A DNA stretch of 64,000 bases from Scenedesmus sp. ARA3 (taxonomy: Eukaryota > Chlorophyta > Chlorophyceae > Sphaeropleales > Scenedesmaceae), in the NCBI GenBank assembly GCA_004335835.1, contig RWJK01001573.1, positions 1-64,000 on the forward strand, given 5' to 3'. The notes under the pieces are model-generated. The model did no database searches, was not told where the DNA came from, and saw only the letters and a program-made list of their open reading frames with translations. Positions 33,687-46,097 of this stretch are shown here, in pieces (position 1 is the first letter of the stretch; every line of letters starts with the position of its first letter). The translations under genes and the position numbers were made by a program.

Positions 33687-36600
33687 ATGCTCTCTTACGC
33701 GGCCTCAACACTCCTGCGGCCCCTCCCGGGCAGCAGTGCTGCTTTCGGAATTCGCATGTTTTCAGCAGCGGCGCTGGGCCATAAGGTGTGTTACGCGCGT
33801 CTGATTAACGTATCAAAGTGATTGGCCGATGATCAGTTGCAGCGGCAAGAACACGCAGCCGGGCCTCCCCGGGCATGGTCAACTCGCCTGCTGCGTGATC
33901 ATCGTCAACACAACGACACCCGCACTAAGCAGCAGAGGACCTCATGAACAGTGCCAAGCGTATGACTTTCGGATCAAATCCGCGCAGCTGCATGTACAGG
34001 TTCCAGCCAAAAGACTCATGTGCTGCTGCTGCTGCCCTGCAGCTGTACTTGAGCATCCTGCTGTGTATTACTTATTCCGCTGGCATGCCCAACACAACCG
34101 CATCTTTCTTGATCACTGTAGGTTGGTTTCATTGGCCTGGGCAAGATGGGCAGCCGTATGGTCAACCACCTGTTGGATGCAGGCACAAATGTTGTGGCAT
34201 TCGACCAGAACAGGTGCGCTGCAATTGCTGCACCATACTCCAGCCAGCAAGTACTCCAGCAGCTGTAGCAACCACATATGCATGACGGGGCAGTTACGTA
34301 ATATGCTTTTTGGCCTGCTTGCATCAGCAGTATCTGTACACACAGGCAGCAGTGCGCTAGCTGGCTTGTCCGAGGTGCACCTGACAATCAACTGAACTTG
34401 CGGATACGGCGTAATGTGACATCTCATCAGCAAGCCAGATGTGAAGCAATGCGGCATGCTCCGCCGCGGCGCTGTACAATAACGCATTTGACCGCAAATA
34501 TGAAGCACTGCTGGGAGACTGTGGCACTGCACAGCCTTGCTGCAACTGATGAGAATGACTGCTGCACAGAGGCGCTGTTCTCCTAGGCGTTGATCCGTCG
34601 CAGGCTGGCGCTGAACCGTGCCAAGTTGCGCAGCAGCACCCACACGGCACGCTGAAATTTATATCTGCGCTGTGGCGCTGTGCCTCTTCACCTTCTGCAG
34701 GCTTACGCTGAACCGCGCCAAGGGCGTGGCGCAGCAGCACCCGCATGTCACTGCCTCATGCTGCTCTGTGGCGCCGCACTGTCAATTCACATTTCCACCA
34801 GCTGATGGATAGTGCTGCTGTGGCAACAGGTGCTCTCCCTGATGCAATCTGTACGCAGGCTTGCGCTGAACCGCGCCAAGGACGTGGCGCAGCAGCACCC
34901 CCATGTCACTGCCACATGCTGCAACGTGGCGCCTCACTGACAATCGTATTTCAACCAGCTGATGAATAGCAACATGTGCTCTCCCTGATGCAATCTGTAT
35001 GCAGGCTGGCGCTCAACCGCGCCAAGGACGTTGCGCAGCAGCACACACATGGCACACTGGAGGCCCGAGACTGCCCTTCTGACATCAGCAGTGACTTTTG
35101 CCACAAAACCTACAATAAACCCTCTGATTCAATGCAAACCAAAATCCGCGCTTCTGCTTTGTGCACTGTGGCGCTGTGCCTCTTCACCTTTTGCAGGCTG
35201 GCGTTGAACCGCGCAAAAGACGTCGCGCAGCAGCATCCGCACGGCACACTGGAGGCCCGCGACTGCCCTGCTGACATCAGCAGTCACCTGTGGCACAAGC
35301 TCCACAACACACCACTTGACCCAACATAAATCCAACATAAATCTGCGCTGCTGCACTGTGCACTGTGTCGCTGTGCCTCTTCGCCTTCTGCAGGCTGGCG
35401 TTGAACCGTGCGAAAGATGTCGCGCAGCAGCACCCGCACGGCACGCTGGAGGCTCGCGACTGCCCCGCTGACATCAGCAGTGATCCTGAGGTGCCGGTTG
35501 TCATCACAATGCTGCGCAATGCAAGCGATGTGAGGGACTGTTACCTTGGTGCAAATGGCCTGTTCAAGGTGCCTGGAGGACCCAGCGCCAGCCTGTTCGT
35601 GGACTGGTGAGCTGCAACACACATGCCTTTCTGCATCTATTCACTATTGTTTCATCCCCATTGTTATGTCTGGGGATTGCGGCATGTTTTGTGACCCTGA
35701 GGTGCCGGTTGTCATCACCATGCTGCGCAATGCAAGTGATGTGAGGGACTGTTATTTGGGCGCCAACGGCTTGTTCAAGGTGGCTGGAGGACCCAGCACC
35801 AGCCTCTTCGTGGACTGGTGAGCGGTGGTACGTGCACAGCCCAATGCGCTGCTGTTTCCTTGAGCTTTCTCAGTCTTTAGAAATTTGCAAGGTGGCTGAC
35901 ATCAGCAGTGACCCCGAGGTGCCCGTTGTCATCACCATGCTGCGCAATGCGAGCAATGTGAGGGACTGTTACCTGGGAGCAAATGGCCTGTTCAAGGTGC
36001 CAGGAGGCCCCAGCGCCAGCCTGTTCGTGGACTGGTGAGCATCAGCACATCATGTACGTTGCAGTTCTAACTCATCCATCTGCTGCTATGTCCTTATGGA
36101 TTCTCTTACTTGTTCATTAGGTGGATCTCATCAGCTTTGACCCTGATGTGCCCCTGTGGTGAATACCATTATGCCCATGTAACGACAATGTCTGGTACAC
36201 CTGCTGCTTGCTTGCCTGGCTGCAGCACCACTGTAGATACAGCCACCACGCGCAAGCTGGCAGCTGCAGCCGGCATGCTGCAGCTGTCGCCCAAGGCGCC
36301 CAAGATGCCCGGCATGGCCCTGGCTGATGGCAAGCCGCACCTGATTGACGCACCGGTCACGGGGGCAGTCACAGGTGAGCTTGGCTGTTGTGCGTGTTAT
36401 CTGGCGGCAGCGGCAGCAGCAGCAGCAGTAGCATCAGCAACAGTAGCACCAGCAAAGCAGCAGCAGGGAGATGTGCAGAGCAGTAACAGCAGTATGCCCG
36501 GCATGACCCTGGCTGATGGCGATCCACACCTGATAGATGCACCAGTCACTGGAGCAGTCACAGGTGAGCTTGGCTGCTGGCAGAAGGCTGCGCGGGTCAG

Positions 36601-38845
36601 CCGGTAGCAGCAGCAGCAGCAGCAAGCCGGCACGCTCACCTTCATGGTCGGCGGCAACAAGGCTGCAGCAGAAGCAGCAGCGCCCATCCTGCGCACCATG
36701 GGCAGCCACATCATCCACTGCCCCACAACACTAACTCAATAGGGGGGAAAAGTTTTGCACCCATTTTGAGCGTGGGGGATGCGAGGTGTGAGGTGCTACA
36801 TCGTATGAAAACACTCTCACGATTTTAAAGCGCTCATGCTAAAATCGCCAAGCGCTCTGTAGGAGCTGTACTCGGGAAATGGGGTGCCAGAATCAACCTT
36901 GTACTGCTGCGTTGTGACCGGCGTCGATCGCTGATATTTACCAGCCACGCCTAAAATCGCCGTTTTTGGTCATAGAGAAGCAGCAAGCGGACCGTCGGCA
37001 GGTCAGTCCAGGTCAGCAGCGGTCAGCACTGCCGTAAATATGTTGCATTCAGCGGTGCGGATAAGCGCTTCCTTCTCCAGTCTATCACATATTCTGGTAA
37101 CTTCGTGACATCGTCTTCATGATAGCGCATTGTGAGACCTCAGGCGAGGCACTCTGCTGCTGAAGGTCACTGTGAGCAACACCAACATGTCGCACCAAGC
37201 GCTGCCATACGCCCTTTAAATCGGTGAGCAATAAGTAAAGCGATCGTTGCGCTTGCTGGCTCTCGAACGCTTGTGCTGGCACTCTCCGGGTCAGCATCAG
37301 TCCGCTGCTGCTGCGTCACGCCACAAGTCGATCGGCTATTTTACACCCGTCTTAACAGTATTAAAACGTAGTGAATAATATCTACACAAGTTTTCAGGTC
37401 TTTCTGACGCGTCATTAGTGACACCCTCAGAATGATTTTTAGACCCCTTCATTGTGCTCAGCATGATAAGTAATGTATGTGTTGCGATTTTCAGCGTGTT
37501 CTGCGGACCTCACTTTTTGGGGTCTGGAGAGGTGAATAGGGAGAAATAGAACTCAATAGGTCAATATGTGAAAGCCACAACAACCACTGCCCACATACTA
37601 AGTCAACATCTCTCACAAAGTTTGAAAAAGGCACTTGCTGCTTGTGATTGCAGGCACTGAGGCGGGCACGCTCACCTTCATGGTCGGCGGCAACAAGGCT
37701 GCAGCAGAAGCAGCAGCGCCCATCCTGCGCACCATGGGCAGTCACATCATCCACTGCTGCCACACATCAACTCAACACTCTAAAACACCACATCATCCAC
37801 TGCTGCTACACACTAATTTACAATTCATCTCCAACGCACACTTGCTGATTGTTATCACAGGTGCTGAGGCGGGCACGCTCACCTTCATGGTTGGCGGCAA
37901 CAAGTCCGCAGCAGAGGCAGCAGCGCCAATTCTACGCACCATGGGCAGCCACATCATCCACTGCGGGGACCACGGGGCAGGCATTTCTGCAAAGCTGTGC
38001 AACAACCTGGTGCTTGCTGCCAGCATGGCTGCGCTGGCGGAGGCGCTGGCGCTCGGAAAGAGGATGGGCCTGGACCCCGCCGTGCTGACTGACGTGAGTT
38101 TTGATGGACAACATAAAAGTAACAAAATAACAGTATTTTGAATTGAATTGAGTTTTTGGTGCCGTGCTGGCTGCCAGCATGGCTGGGCTGGCTGAGGCGC
38201 TGGCGCTGGGGAAGAGGATGGGCCTGGACCCCGCGGTGCTGCAGACGTGAGCCACTGACTGTTAGTTGCTAATACTACCTCTGTATAGTGTACGTTGATG
38301 GGTTGGATGCAAGGCGTTTGCATTTCCAGCCTGGCTGTTGCGGCCCGGCAGCCGACACGTCGCTTGCAATTTTTGAATGCTACAACTGTTCGCATGCTGC
38401 GGTTGCTGCTGTTGCCAGGTGCTCAACCGTGGCGCTGCCCGCTGCTGGTCGAGTGAGACGTACAACCCTGTGCCGGGCGTGCTGGAAGACCCGCTGCTGC
38501 CTTCCAACAGGGGCTACAAAGCAGGTGGGGCTGCAGCACTGTGCTTTGTAGCACAATGCAGGGTGCATCCGAAATATTCAAGATTTGTGTCAGGCATGCT
38601 GCAGTACTTACTGCTGATCCCAACAGGGGTTACAAAGCAGGTGGGCCTGCCAGCACATTTGTCTAATCTGTGCACAAATGTCAGCCTTCCGTACAATGCG
38701 CTATGTCACAGGTCTGGTGCATGAGGGATATGTGAAGTGCTGCTGTGGGAAGAACGACATTGCAAGGTTGAATGGGCGCTAGATGGTTGCTCTGCTGGGG
38801 TCGTGGCTGTCTCTCTTTTGCACCGACTCGGTGATTGACATGTCT

Positions 38846-38892
<47 letters not shown>

Positions 38893-39220
38893 GCTGCCGC
38901 TGTCCAATGTGTCGGAGCACCTCAACATGCTGCTGGAGGCCGCAAAGGTGGCCAAGAGCCCCACACCAGGTGGGAACATGCTGTTGACCCGGTCGGCCAC
39001 CACCTCGTCTATGATACTTTTTATTTTGCGTTCAACAGCATTTGTACATTGCATGGTATCGCCGCATCCATGCCAGCAGGCACCGAAGCTTGCAAAATAG
39101 CTGTGTGCATGTGATTTCTGGAGTTGCGGGTTGTGTGCATGTGCTTTCTTGAGTTGCGGGCCCTCCGCTGACCTGGCTGTCCCCCGCTTTCTGCCGCCGC
39201 GGCTGTCCCTGCTGTTGACC

Positions 39221-39256
<36 letters not shown>

Positions 39257-39663
39257 GCAGTGGCGCGCAGCGTGCAGTCGCTGTACGAGCGCGTGGAGCA
39301 GGAGGGCCTGGGTGATGTATACTTCTTTAGCTGCTGCTCACACCTGCTGCTGCTGCTGCTATTGTTGACCCCTGCTGTTGACCCCGCAGTGGCGTGCAGC
39401 GTGCAGTCGCTGTACGAGCGCGTGGAGGCGCAACGCGCTTGCTTGCTGTTGCCGGCCCTCCGCTGACAAATGTGTCTTCTTTTTGCCGCTTTGCTGCTGC
39501 TGCCGCAGTGGCGCGCAGCGTGCAGTCGCTGTACGAGCGCGTGGAGCAGGAGGGCCTGGGGGACAAGGACTTCAGCAGTGTGTTCCGCTACGTGTACGGC
39601 TCCGGCTGCGACAACACCGAGTGGAAGGATGGCCAGCAGCTCTTCTCCTCGCAGGTGCCATGA
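33687..39663 (+). CDS. HIBADH: 3-hydroxyisobutyrate dehydrogenase, mitochondrial
   Basis: Oxidises 3-hydroxyisobutyrate to methylmalonate semialdehyde with NAD in valine breakdown. Eight exons join in frame to 374 residues: 33687-33785, 34122-34213, 35394-35606, 36226-36374, 37861-38093, 38419-38524, 38892-38969, 39509-39663. The N terminus (MLSYAASTLLRPLPGSS) looks like a mitochondrial presequence. The Rossmann motif is VGFIGLGKMGSRM. Substrate loop: IDAPVTGAVTGAEAGTLTFM. The catalytic Lys lies in GAGISAKLCNNLVLA. Then CWSSETYNPVPGV and the C-terminal KDFSSVFRYV. It is slightly longer than the human enzyme (336). The gene has several shards per exon and an ~806-bp insertion in the intron before exon 5. 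Very confident on family. Confidence 0.96.
34590..35290 (+). repeat. Acceptor-side shards of HIBADH exon 3
   Basis: About five copies near 34595-34655, 34699-34750, 34858-34910, 35005-35090 and 35196-35290 repeat LALNRAKDVAQQHPHGTLEA with the TGCAG acceptor. All lie upstream of the real exon start (35394). The last ones extend furthest (EARDCPADISS). Confidence 0.9.
35690..36040 (+). repeat. Two donor-side shards of HIBADH exon 3
   Basis: Copies at about 35693-35820 and 35893-36038 repeat DPEVPVVITMLRNASDVRDC through ASLFVDW with the GTGAGC donor, downstream of the real exon end (35606). Confidence 0.9.
36490..36565 (+). repeat. Donor-side shard of HIBADH exon 4
   Basis: Repeats MPGMTLADGDPHLIDAPVTG and the ACAGGTGAGC donor, downstream of the real exon (36226-36374). 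Confidence 0.88.
36625..37760 (+). repeat. Two acceptor-side shards of HIBADH exon 5 flanking an insertion
   Basis: Copies at about 36625-36720 and 37652-37757 repeat AGTLTFMVGGNKAAAEAAA through GSHIIHC. The insertion 36744-37549 lies between them. The real exon begins at 37861. Confidence 0.9.
36744..37549. mobile_element. Putative non-autonomous transposable element (~806 bp)
   Basis: Bounded by the same 11 bp, AACTCAATAGG, at 36733-36743 and 37550-37560, which looks like a target-site duplication. The interior lacks the CAG/CTG texture of the neighbouring sequence and is AT-richer. The motif AAAATCG or its complement occurs several times. No coding frame of note and no clear terminal inverted repeat. 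A 9-11 bp duplication is typical of Mutator-like elements; that class assignment is inference. Confidence 0.55.
38165..38252 (+). repeat. Donor-side shard of HIBADH exon 5
   Basis: Repeats AASMAGLAEALALGKRMGLD at the end of exon 5, downstream of the real donor at 38094. Confidence 0.85.
39258..39435 (+). repeat. Acceptor-side shards of HIBADH exon 8
   Basis: Two copies (about 39261-39315 and 39391-39430) of VARSVQSLYERVEQEGLG with the CCGCAG acceptor, upstream of the complete exon (39509-39663). Confidence 0.9.
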
Positions 39664-42397
39664 ACGGCCTAATGATGCTGTGCAGGCGGCAGCTTCGAAG
39701 CTGGGCTGTTCAGGGTGTTGGCTGGGGTTTGAAGCCGGAGTGGAAGGGCGGCCAGCAGCTCTTCTCCTCCCAGGTGCCATAAATGGCAATGGCGTTCTGC
39801 AGGCAGCCGCAGCCTAGCTGGGCTCTTGAGGGTGTAGGTACATGCAGTGGGTGCCACAACTCGGAGTGGAAGGACGGCCAGCAGCTCTTCTCCTCAGAAG
39901 TGCGGATAATAGAGGCTGATTATGCTATTGCAGAAGGGCCGTGGCAGCAAGTGCCACCAAATCTCAAACGTGCGTGGCAGAGGCGCCACGGCGCGTTTCA
40001 AGTGCCAGGTACGCGCCAGTTTGGCGGCAATACGGCTTGTGGTGGAAGAAGGTGCCCAGATGGTCCGTATGGTTGATGTGCAGGGGCTTGTGGCTTGACT
40101 GTTTGATCAGATGAAGGTCCTGCTTGTAGGGATAGGTGTGTGTGCGGAGGTACGGGCTGCTGAAACAGCAGCATTGCAGCTGGGGCATGGCGTACAATCT
40201 AAGTGCCGCTTGCAGGAACTTTGCACTTGTGCCAAAGTGTATCGTCTGAACCGGGTTTCGCTGACCAGTCACCAGAGCAGAATTGCCTCGAGGCATGAAT
40301 TGAGGTGCAGCGTGGGCTGAGGCACAGGCATGCGTGCAGGCGAGTTCGGCAGGGAGTTGCAGAACAGCTGGGCAAAACCACACGGCATGCTGATGCAGCT
40401 TGTTTGTGTTTGCGGTGCGTGACTGTGCAGGATGAGTGGCTATATGTGTGTGTGTGCAGTGTGCAGGAAGGTGTTTGCATTTTGCTTGTAGCATGTCTCA
40501 ATAGGCGTGACTATTTTTGGCATCAAGCTTGCCAGGCTTGCTTAGCAGAGGCATATTGGTAGGCATTGGCGCCTGCTGCACCAACCCAGTTCCCTTCTTT
40601 GCTGCACTGTCCTAGCATGCCACCCTCATTCTGCATGCCGTGCAGAGCATGCAACAGAGCAGCAATGCTCATTGTTATTGTTATCGTCATTGTTGTTGAA
40701 AGGTTTGTGGCAGCAGTAGTGCTGATCAGGCTGCGACAGCAGCGCAGCACTATGCATGCTTGCTTATTGCTTTCCCAGCATTTGATGTATGTTGTGTGCT
40801 TTATGGCCATGCCCTCAGCTTGGCTGTGAGTGCTAGCCAATGTATTGTGTGCTTGTCTCTGCTTTTTGCGCTTCTTTGGGATCACGTAGCGCCTTGCACC
40901 CCCCATGGATGTGCATGTGGGGCAAAGTCAATCCTGCAATTGTTAAGAAGGTCTGTGTATTCATGCAGCTGCACGAAGCTGCTGCTAGGACAGCGTGGAA
41001 GTATGCGGTACTTCACAACTGCATCAGCTGCTGCAAAGCTGCTGATCTGTGAACAGCACTGCAGTGTGCGGCACAGCTTGCTGCTGTGCAAGAGCTGTTG
41101 CTGGTGGGCTGCTGCTCTTGTTGGCACTCCAGGCCCCTCTCAATGCATGCATGTTGCAGAGTGTGCCTTGCATCGCATTCTGGTGTCACTTGTAGCACAT
41201 AATGTGCTGGCTGCATGCCTGGTGGAGTGTGGCCTTCCCTGCGCCACTCTGGTGTCACTCTGGTGTCGCTCTGTGTCACTCTGGTGTCACTTGTAGCACA
41301 TATTGTGCCGGCTGCATGCCTGGTGGGAGTGTGGCCTTCCCTGTGCCACTGGCGCTGGCAGCACTGCACATCGATCTACCACCTCACAAGCCCAGCTTGG
41401 CACAAAAGTCAAGCAGGCATATGGAGTTTAACATGATGATGATGAGGCATCTGGAAGTTCAGTCAGATGTGAGGCTGTTATGCGCAAAGGCTGCTATGCA
41501 TGGATCAGCAGTGCTACCCAGGATCACCATGCATTACTGCATCAATGTTTGATAACGTAACTTTCTGACAGAGGGATTGTATGTGCTGGCTTGTGTAGTA
41601 GTGGCTGCAAATTACTTGCGTACAGCAGGTGCGCCAATGCGTGGAGTTGATGCTACCCTAAGCCTATGTAACCTCGTGCAACGTGAGTTGGTCACAGGAG
41701 TCTTGTGCTGCAAGTGACTTCTGGCTGCCCACACCTGTTCCAATGTTCCTGGCTGCAGCCCTGACAGCCTGACACATGCTCCTGCCTTGGCGCCCAGATC
41801 ACGCAACATTAATCAACGAACTGACCATTCACCCAATTAGGGCCACATGCCCACCGTCAAAGGATCGACAGAAGGCCAGAACGCCAACAGCACACTCAAC
41901 TTCGTTCACATACACTCACACGACTGGCATGTCAAGTCAGCAGCTTGGTGTTCACACAATACCAGTGGTACAGCAGGCTACCTGTATATTGTGTGGCTCA
42001 GCAGGAAAACCTGTCGCCTGCTTGCAGTCATCAATCATCACTCTGCCGCAGTGTTGCAGCGGCTAGCCATATAGTACAAACATGTACAACGTGAACATAC
42101 AATGCTGAACATCGATGCCCTTGGCACAAGGGCCTGACAAAGATGCTCTATCAGACTGCCTGCCACACAACTCAGCACCACACAGACAAAAAAATGCATC
42201 CAAAAGCACAGGCAAACGCATGCTGGCGCAGTGTCCGTTGACGTGCCGGCAACAGTATTGTGCGGCACAATCAAAAGTATACAAACAGACGCATCACCAA
42301 GCACAACACCCATCACCTTGTGCTGCTCAGCAGATCTGCTATGTCTAAACACCTTTCAACTTCAATCCTGAGCAGTTTTTAAACATCCCTTGCTCGA
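39664..42397. other. Convergent spacer with shards and duplications
   Basis: Contains two further copies of the HIBADH 3' end (EWKGGQQLFSS near 39735-39778; EWKDGQQLFSSE near 39868-39900) and a ~90-bp duplication near 41200-41360 (GGCTGCATGCCTGGTGG). No other gene was recognised. Confidence 0.5.
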
Positions 42398-44861
42398 TCA
42401 TGTCCTGAACACCTTAATCACATTTCCTTCTGCCCTACACACCGGGCAGCGTTTGGCCCCCAGAGCCTGGCTGCACCTCAAGCAGCAGCACATGTGCCCA
42501 CAGCGCACATACACCATCTCGCTCGGCGCCGACAAACACACCACACACACGCCTGCATCCCTACTGCTGCCGGGCCCTGCAGCACCCGACTCTGCTGCGT
42601 CTAACCCTGCTGCTGCTGCTGATGCGTCTAGCCCTGCTGCTGTTGATGCATCTGACCCTGCGGCGCCCTGCGCAATGCGTGCTAGGGCTTTGCGCACGCG
42701 TTCACGCGCCTGGCGCTCCTTGTAGCGTATGTACGCGTGCTTTGCTGCCTTGCGCGCAAGCAGGAGGGCGCCAACGCCGCCGAGGCACCACGCGAGCCGC
42801 TGCAAGTGCAGAGAGCGACAGGCATTGCGGTTGCATCAGCAACGGCAGATGCGGAATGCCGCCGATCTAAATCATGCCGTGGACTTGTGGCGCAGGCGGC
42901 CGCAGCAGGAAGCGCTGCAGGCTGCCGCTGCTGATGCAGCCTATCGGCATGCCAGCGTGCCACACAATTGCCATGTGCAGCAACCTCTGAGGCTCTTGGA
43001 TCACAAACCACACGAGTCAACTAAACCAGACTAGCTCAAAGTTTATAAACTTCCGCTCATGGTGTACACTCCGGCCCGCCTGGCTAGAGCCATGTGCAGT
43101 TCAGTGATGCCCTTGTTGCTGATGTAGGAAGCGTGGCATGCTGACGGCACAACACGCATGCTGTACAAAAAAACGCATTCTGGCGGTGGCTCTCAACGCT
43201 ATAAACATTCAAAGTCACACAGCATCCTGAATGTTTTTGGCGGGAGGGCAGCGGTTCAAGTCGCTTCCCACTCACCGTGTACACGCCGGCCCGCCTGGCC
43301 AGAGCCATGTGCAGCTCAGTGATGCCCTTGTTGCTGATGTAGAAAGGGCTGCCGTGAGGGGCAGGCGGCCGCAGCATGAAGCGCTGCAGGCTGCCGCTGC
43401 TGATGCTGTTGCGCGCCAGCTCGCCCACCACGGTGATAATCGCCCCAACTGGCAGGAACTTCTCGGTCTTCTTGTGCCCTTGATAGCGCCCCCCCCTGCA
43501 GTGACAGTGAAGCGCAGGAACCACTGAGATCTGGGGATAGCACTTCTAGTTCAGCCACTGCAGTGATACTTGCTCCCACTGGCAGGAACTTCTCGGTCTT
43601 CTTGTGGCCCTGGTAGCGCCCGCTGCTGCAGGCACAAGAGTCCAGGAGAGACTGTAAACGTTTGCACAGAAACATGCATTTAAACCCAGTCATGTGAGCC
43701 TGCTACGGTGATGATGGGTCCCAGTGGCTGGAACTTTCATCTGATTGTGCCCCTGGTAGTGCCCGCCCCTGCAGTGCAGCAACACCAGCACCAGCGCCAG
43801 CAGCAGCAAACAACCGCCGCGCAATTTGCAGATTGCGGGATGACCTGGCTGACTGCATGATGGCGTGCACCCCATGCCGTCGATCATTGTTCTGCTGTTT
43901 GCTGCTGCTGCAGCAATGATGCAACTTTCACATCTCTTGCACGTGCCGCAGCTACACTCAACAGCTAATACCTGCAAACCCGACGCAGCAATGACATGCG
44001 CTGCATGTGCTGGGCGATTGCCATACCCCACAGCGGGCAGCAGCAGCAGCAAACCCTAACACCACGCAGCTCACGTGATGATCTGGCTGACTGTCTGCAT
44101 GGTGGAGTGTGGTCCATCTCGCCGCTCATTGTACTCCTGCTGCTGCTCCAGCACTGAGGACAGCTCAGAAGGACTCGCCTCCCTGCCCCGCACCACCTTG
44201 ATCTGGGTGCCCGAGTCATCCGCCTGCACATACAGTTGTTATGTAACAGTTATTACATGTGTTGATGTGTGTTATTGTCGGGACTTTAGCACTGAGGACG
44301 GCTTGAAGAACTGGCCTCCTTGCCCACTCAACCTGTAGCAAATAGCCCGAGCCATCTGCCTGCACACACAGGTGTTGTTGTTACATGTGTTTCAACGTAA
44401 AGCACATGTAACAACAACACCTGTGTGTGCAGGCCGATGTCATCCAAGCCGTGGGCATATATATATACCAATAGAGTTTGCTGCGCGGCTGAGGATGCTG
44501 CCTGCTGCTGCTCATGTTGCAACCAGCAATGCAACTGCCACTGCTGCTGCTGCTGCTGCCGCTGCTCACCACGAACCACTCGCGCTCCGTGCACTCATGC
44601 CGCGTGTCGAAGGGCTTACGCTCAGGCGCGCCTGTGGGGCCCTTCACCAGCATAATGTCCTCCTCATGCACCTGCAAGTAACCAAACACATGATATCAAG
44701 ACCAACACTGCGCGTTGTTGCACTGCAATTGCTGAGCACGGAATCAGCAGGAGCCTGCTGTAGTGCCCTTGACAGTAGTGCATCCGCCTGGCAGTTGTGC
44801 AACGGGCTCAACAGCAGTACATCCCACAACTGCAGCTTGTGCTGTTGCTGAGCACTGAACA

Positions 44862-44896
<35 letters not shown>

Positions 44897-45736
44897 GTAG
44901 GAACACTGCAGTGCCTGGCACACCTCGTGTGTGCGCGCCCATTTCCTCCCAGCTCGCACTGCAAGGCACGCCTATTGCTGCTACTGCTTTGCAGTAGAAC
45001 TACAGTGCCTGCCGCTTGCAGGAAACTGTAGTGCCTGCCGCACCTCACGTATGACGCACTTCCTTTCACTCAAGGCTGCAAGGGACGCCTAATGCTGCCA
45101 CTGCTCTGCAGATTTCTCAAGTGCCTGCCGCTTGCAGGGAACTGTAGTACCTGGCGCACTTCCTACCACTCAGCTCGCACTGCAATGAACACCCATTGCT
45201 GCTACTGCCTTGCAAAAACTCTTCAGTGCCTGCAGCTTGCAGGAAACTGTAGTGCCTGCAGCTTGCAGGAAACTGTAGTCCCTGCCTCACCTCATGTATG
45301 ACGCACTTCCTCTCGCTTAGCTCGCACTGCTTTGGATCAGGCGAGTCCACACGCCCCCGCAGCGCCACCAGCATAGGCAGCAAGCGCTCAAGCTTCCTGG
45401 CATCTGAAATTCAAACAAAAACATCAGGAGGACAGCAGGAAGATGTGGCATAGCAGCAGTGGCAGCAGTAGCAGCAGCAGCGGCACCACATGTATGTCCA
45501 GCAGCAGTTGAGAAGTGCCCCAACTGCCTTGGCATGCATGATACAACGGAACAGAGAGCCAACTTCAACGTATTCTGGCTCGGACCTGACAGGCTGTCCA
45601 GCACATATGCTTGAGAGACACGCCTGGCCTCCTCACTGCAGTGCTGAGCTGCTAGGTACAGCCAGCCCCCTGCAACTACGCACAGAGCCCCCGGTATCGA
45701 CAGGTAGTTGTTAAGTTCCTCTCTAAAACTAGCCAT
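42398..45736 (-). CDS. MUL1/SP1-like RING-type E3 ubiquitin ligase
   Basis: Organelle outer-membrane ubiquitin ligase; plant SP1/SPL2 proteins act on chloroplast import machinery, animal MUL1 on mitochondrial dynamics. Six exons join in frame to 378 residues: 45586-45736, 45291-45403, 44570-44671, 44075-44223, 43276-43495, 42398-42799. Two membrane segments: residues ~12-32 (SIPGALCVVAGGWLYLAA) and ~247-263 (LAWCLGGVGALLLARKAA). Between them is the BAM-type domain (KTEKFLPVGAIITVVGELA, GSPFYISNKG). The C-terminal C3HC4 RING starts CVVCLSAPSEMVYVRCGH and ends CPVCRAEGNVIKVFRT. The ATG at 45734-45736 gives the expected short N-terminal tail. Which organelle it serves cannot be told. Divergent from MRS2. 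Confidence 0.93.
42885..43112 (-). repeat. Donor-side shards of the MUL1-like exon 5
   Basis: Near 43060-43112 is a copy of GITELHMALARRAGVYT with its donor. Near 42888-42940 is a fragment of SSGSLQRFLLRPPAP. Both are downstream of the real exon (43276-43495) in gene direction. Confidence 0.85.
43550..44355 (-). repeat. Shards of MUL1-like exons 4 and 5
   Basis: Acceptor-side copies of exon 5 near 43555-43630 (RYQGHKKTEKFLPVGASI) and a decayed one near 43730-43772. A decayed donor-side copy of exon 4 near 43835-43890 (NDRRHGVHAIMQSA). A decayed acceptor-side copy of exon 4 near 44280-44355 (ADGSGYLLQVEW). They show different ages of decay within one gene. Confidence 0.7.
44358..44434. ncRNA. 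Perfect 32-bp inverted repeat (candidate hairpin RNA)
   Basis: Arms 44358-44389 and 44403-44434 are exactly complementary (first arm begins GCCTGCACACACAGG). The loop is 13 nt. Pairing continues about 4 bp outward past one mismatch. It lies in the intron between exons 3 and 4 of the MUL1-like gene. The structure is visible; transcription or processing is inference. Confidence 0.5.
44920..45195 (-). repeat. Donor-side shards of MUL1-like exon 2
   Basis: Three copies near 44922-44965, 45040-45078 and 45150-45190 repeat the end of exon 2 (LSERKCVIHE and decayed forms LSERKCVIRE, LSGRKCARY). They are joined by repeats of CTGCCGCTTGCAGGAAACTG. All lie downstream of the real exon (45291-45403). 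Confidence 0.8.
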
Positions 45737-46097
45737 CGTCGACGAGCTTGCTTGCGAAACTGTCGAGATGTGGTTGCTCCTTTCTTCCCACCCAGGAAGT
45801 TCAGGAAAATATGAGACACATGTCGCACAGCACTCTCACACAACAAACAGCAAAAGTCAAAGCGAACAAGCAATTGATGCAACCTCTGTCTGGTCACTGC
45901 TGTCAAATGCTGAAAGCCCTGATGCGTACAGAGGGGCTGATCCCTGTGCCTCCTTCACCATTGCATGCATGCTGACATTGCTAGCGTTTTGAAATTGAAG
46001 ATCGTCTGCATCCCGCTTTTGCGTGCCACCAGCTGTCGTGTTGCCTGCACTGCACCTGTCGTCCAACACACATCGTGGCTGCAGATTGTAAATACTT
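45737..46097. promoter_or_regulatory. Divergent promoter region between MUL1-like gene and MRS2
   Basis: 361 bp between two start codons facing apart; a shared promoter is likely. An in-frame TAA lies three codons before the MRS2 ATG, which sets that start. No specific element identified. Confidence 0.55.
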
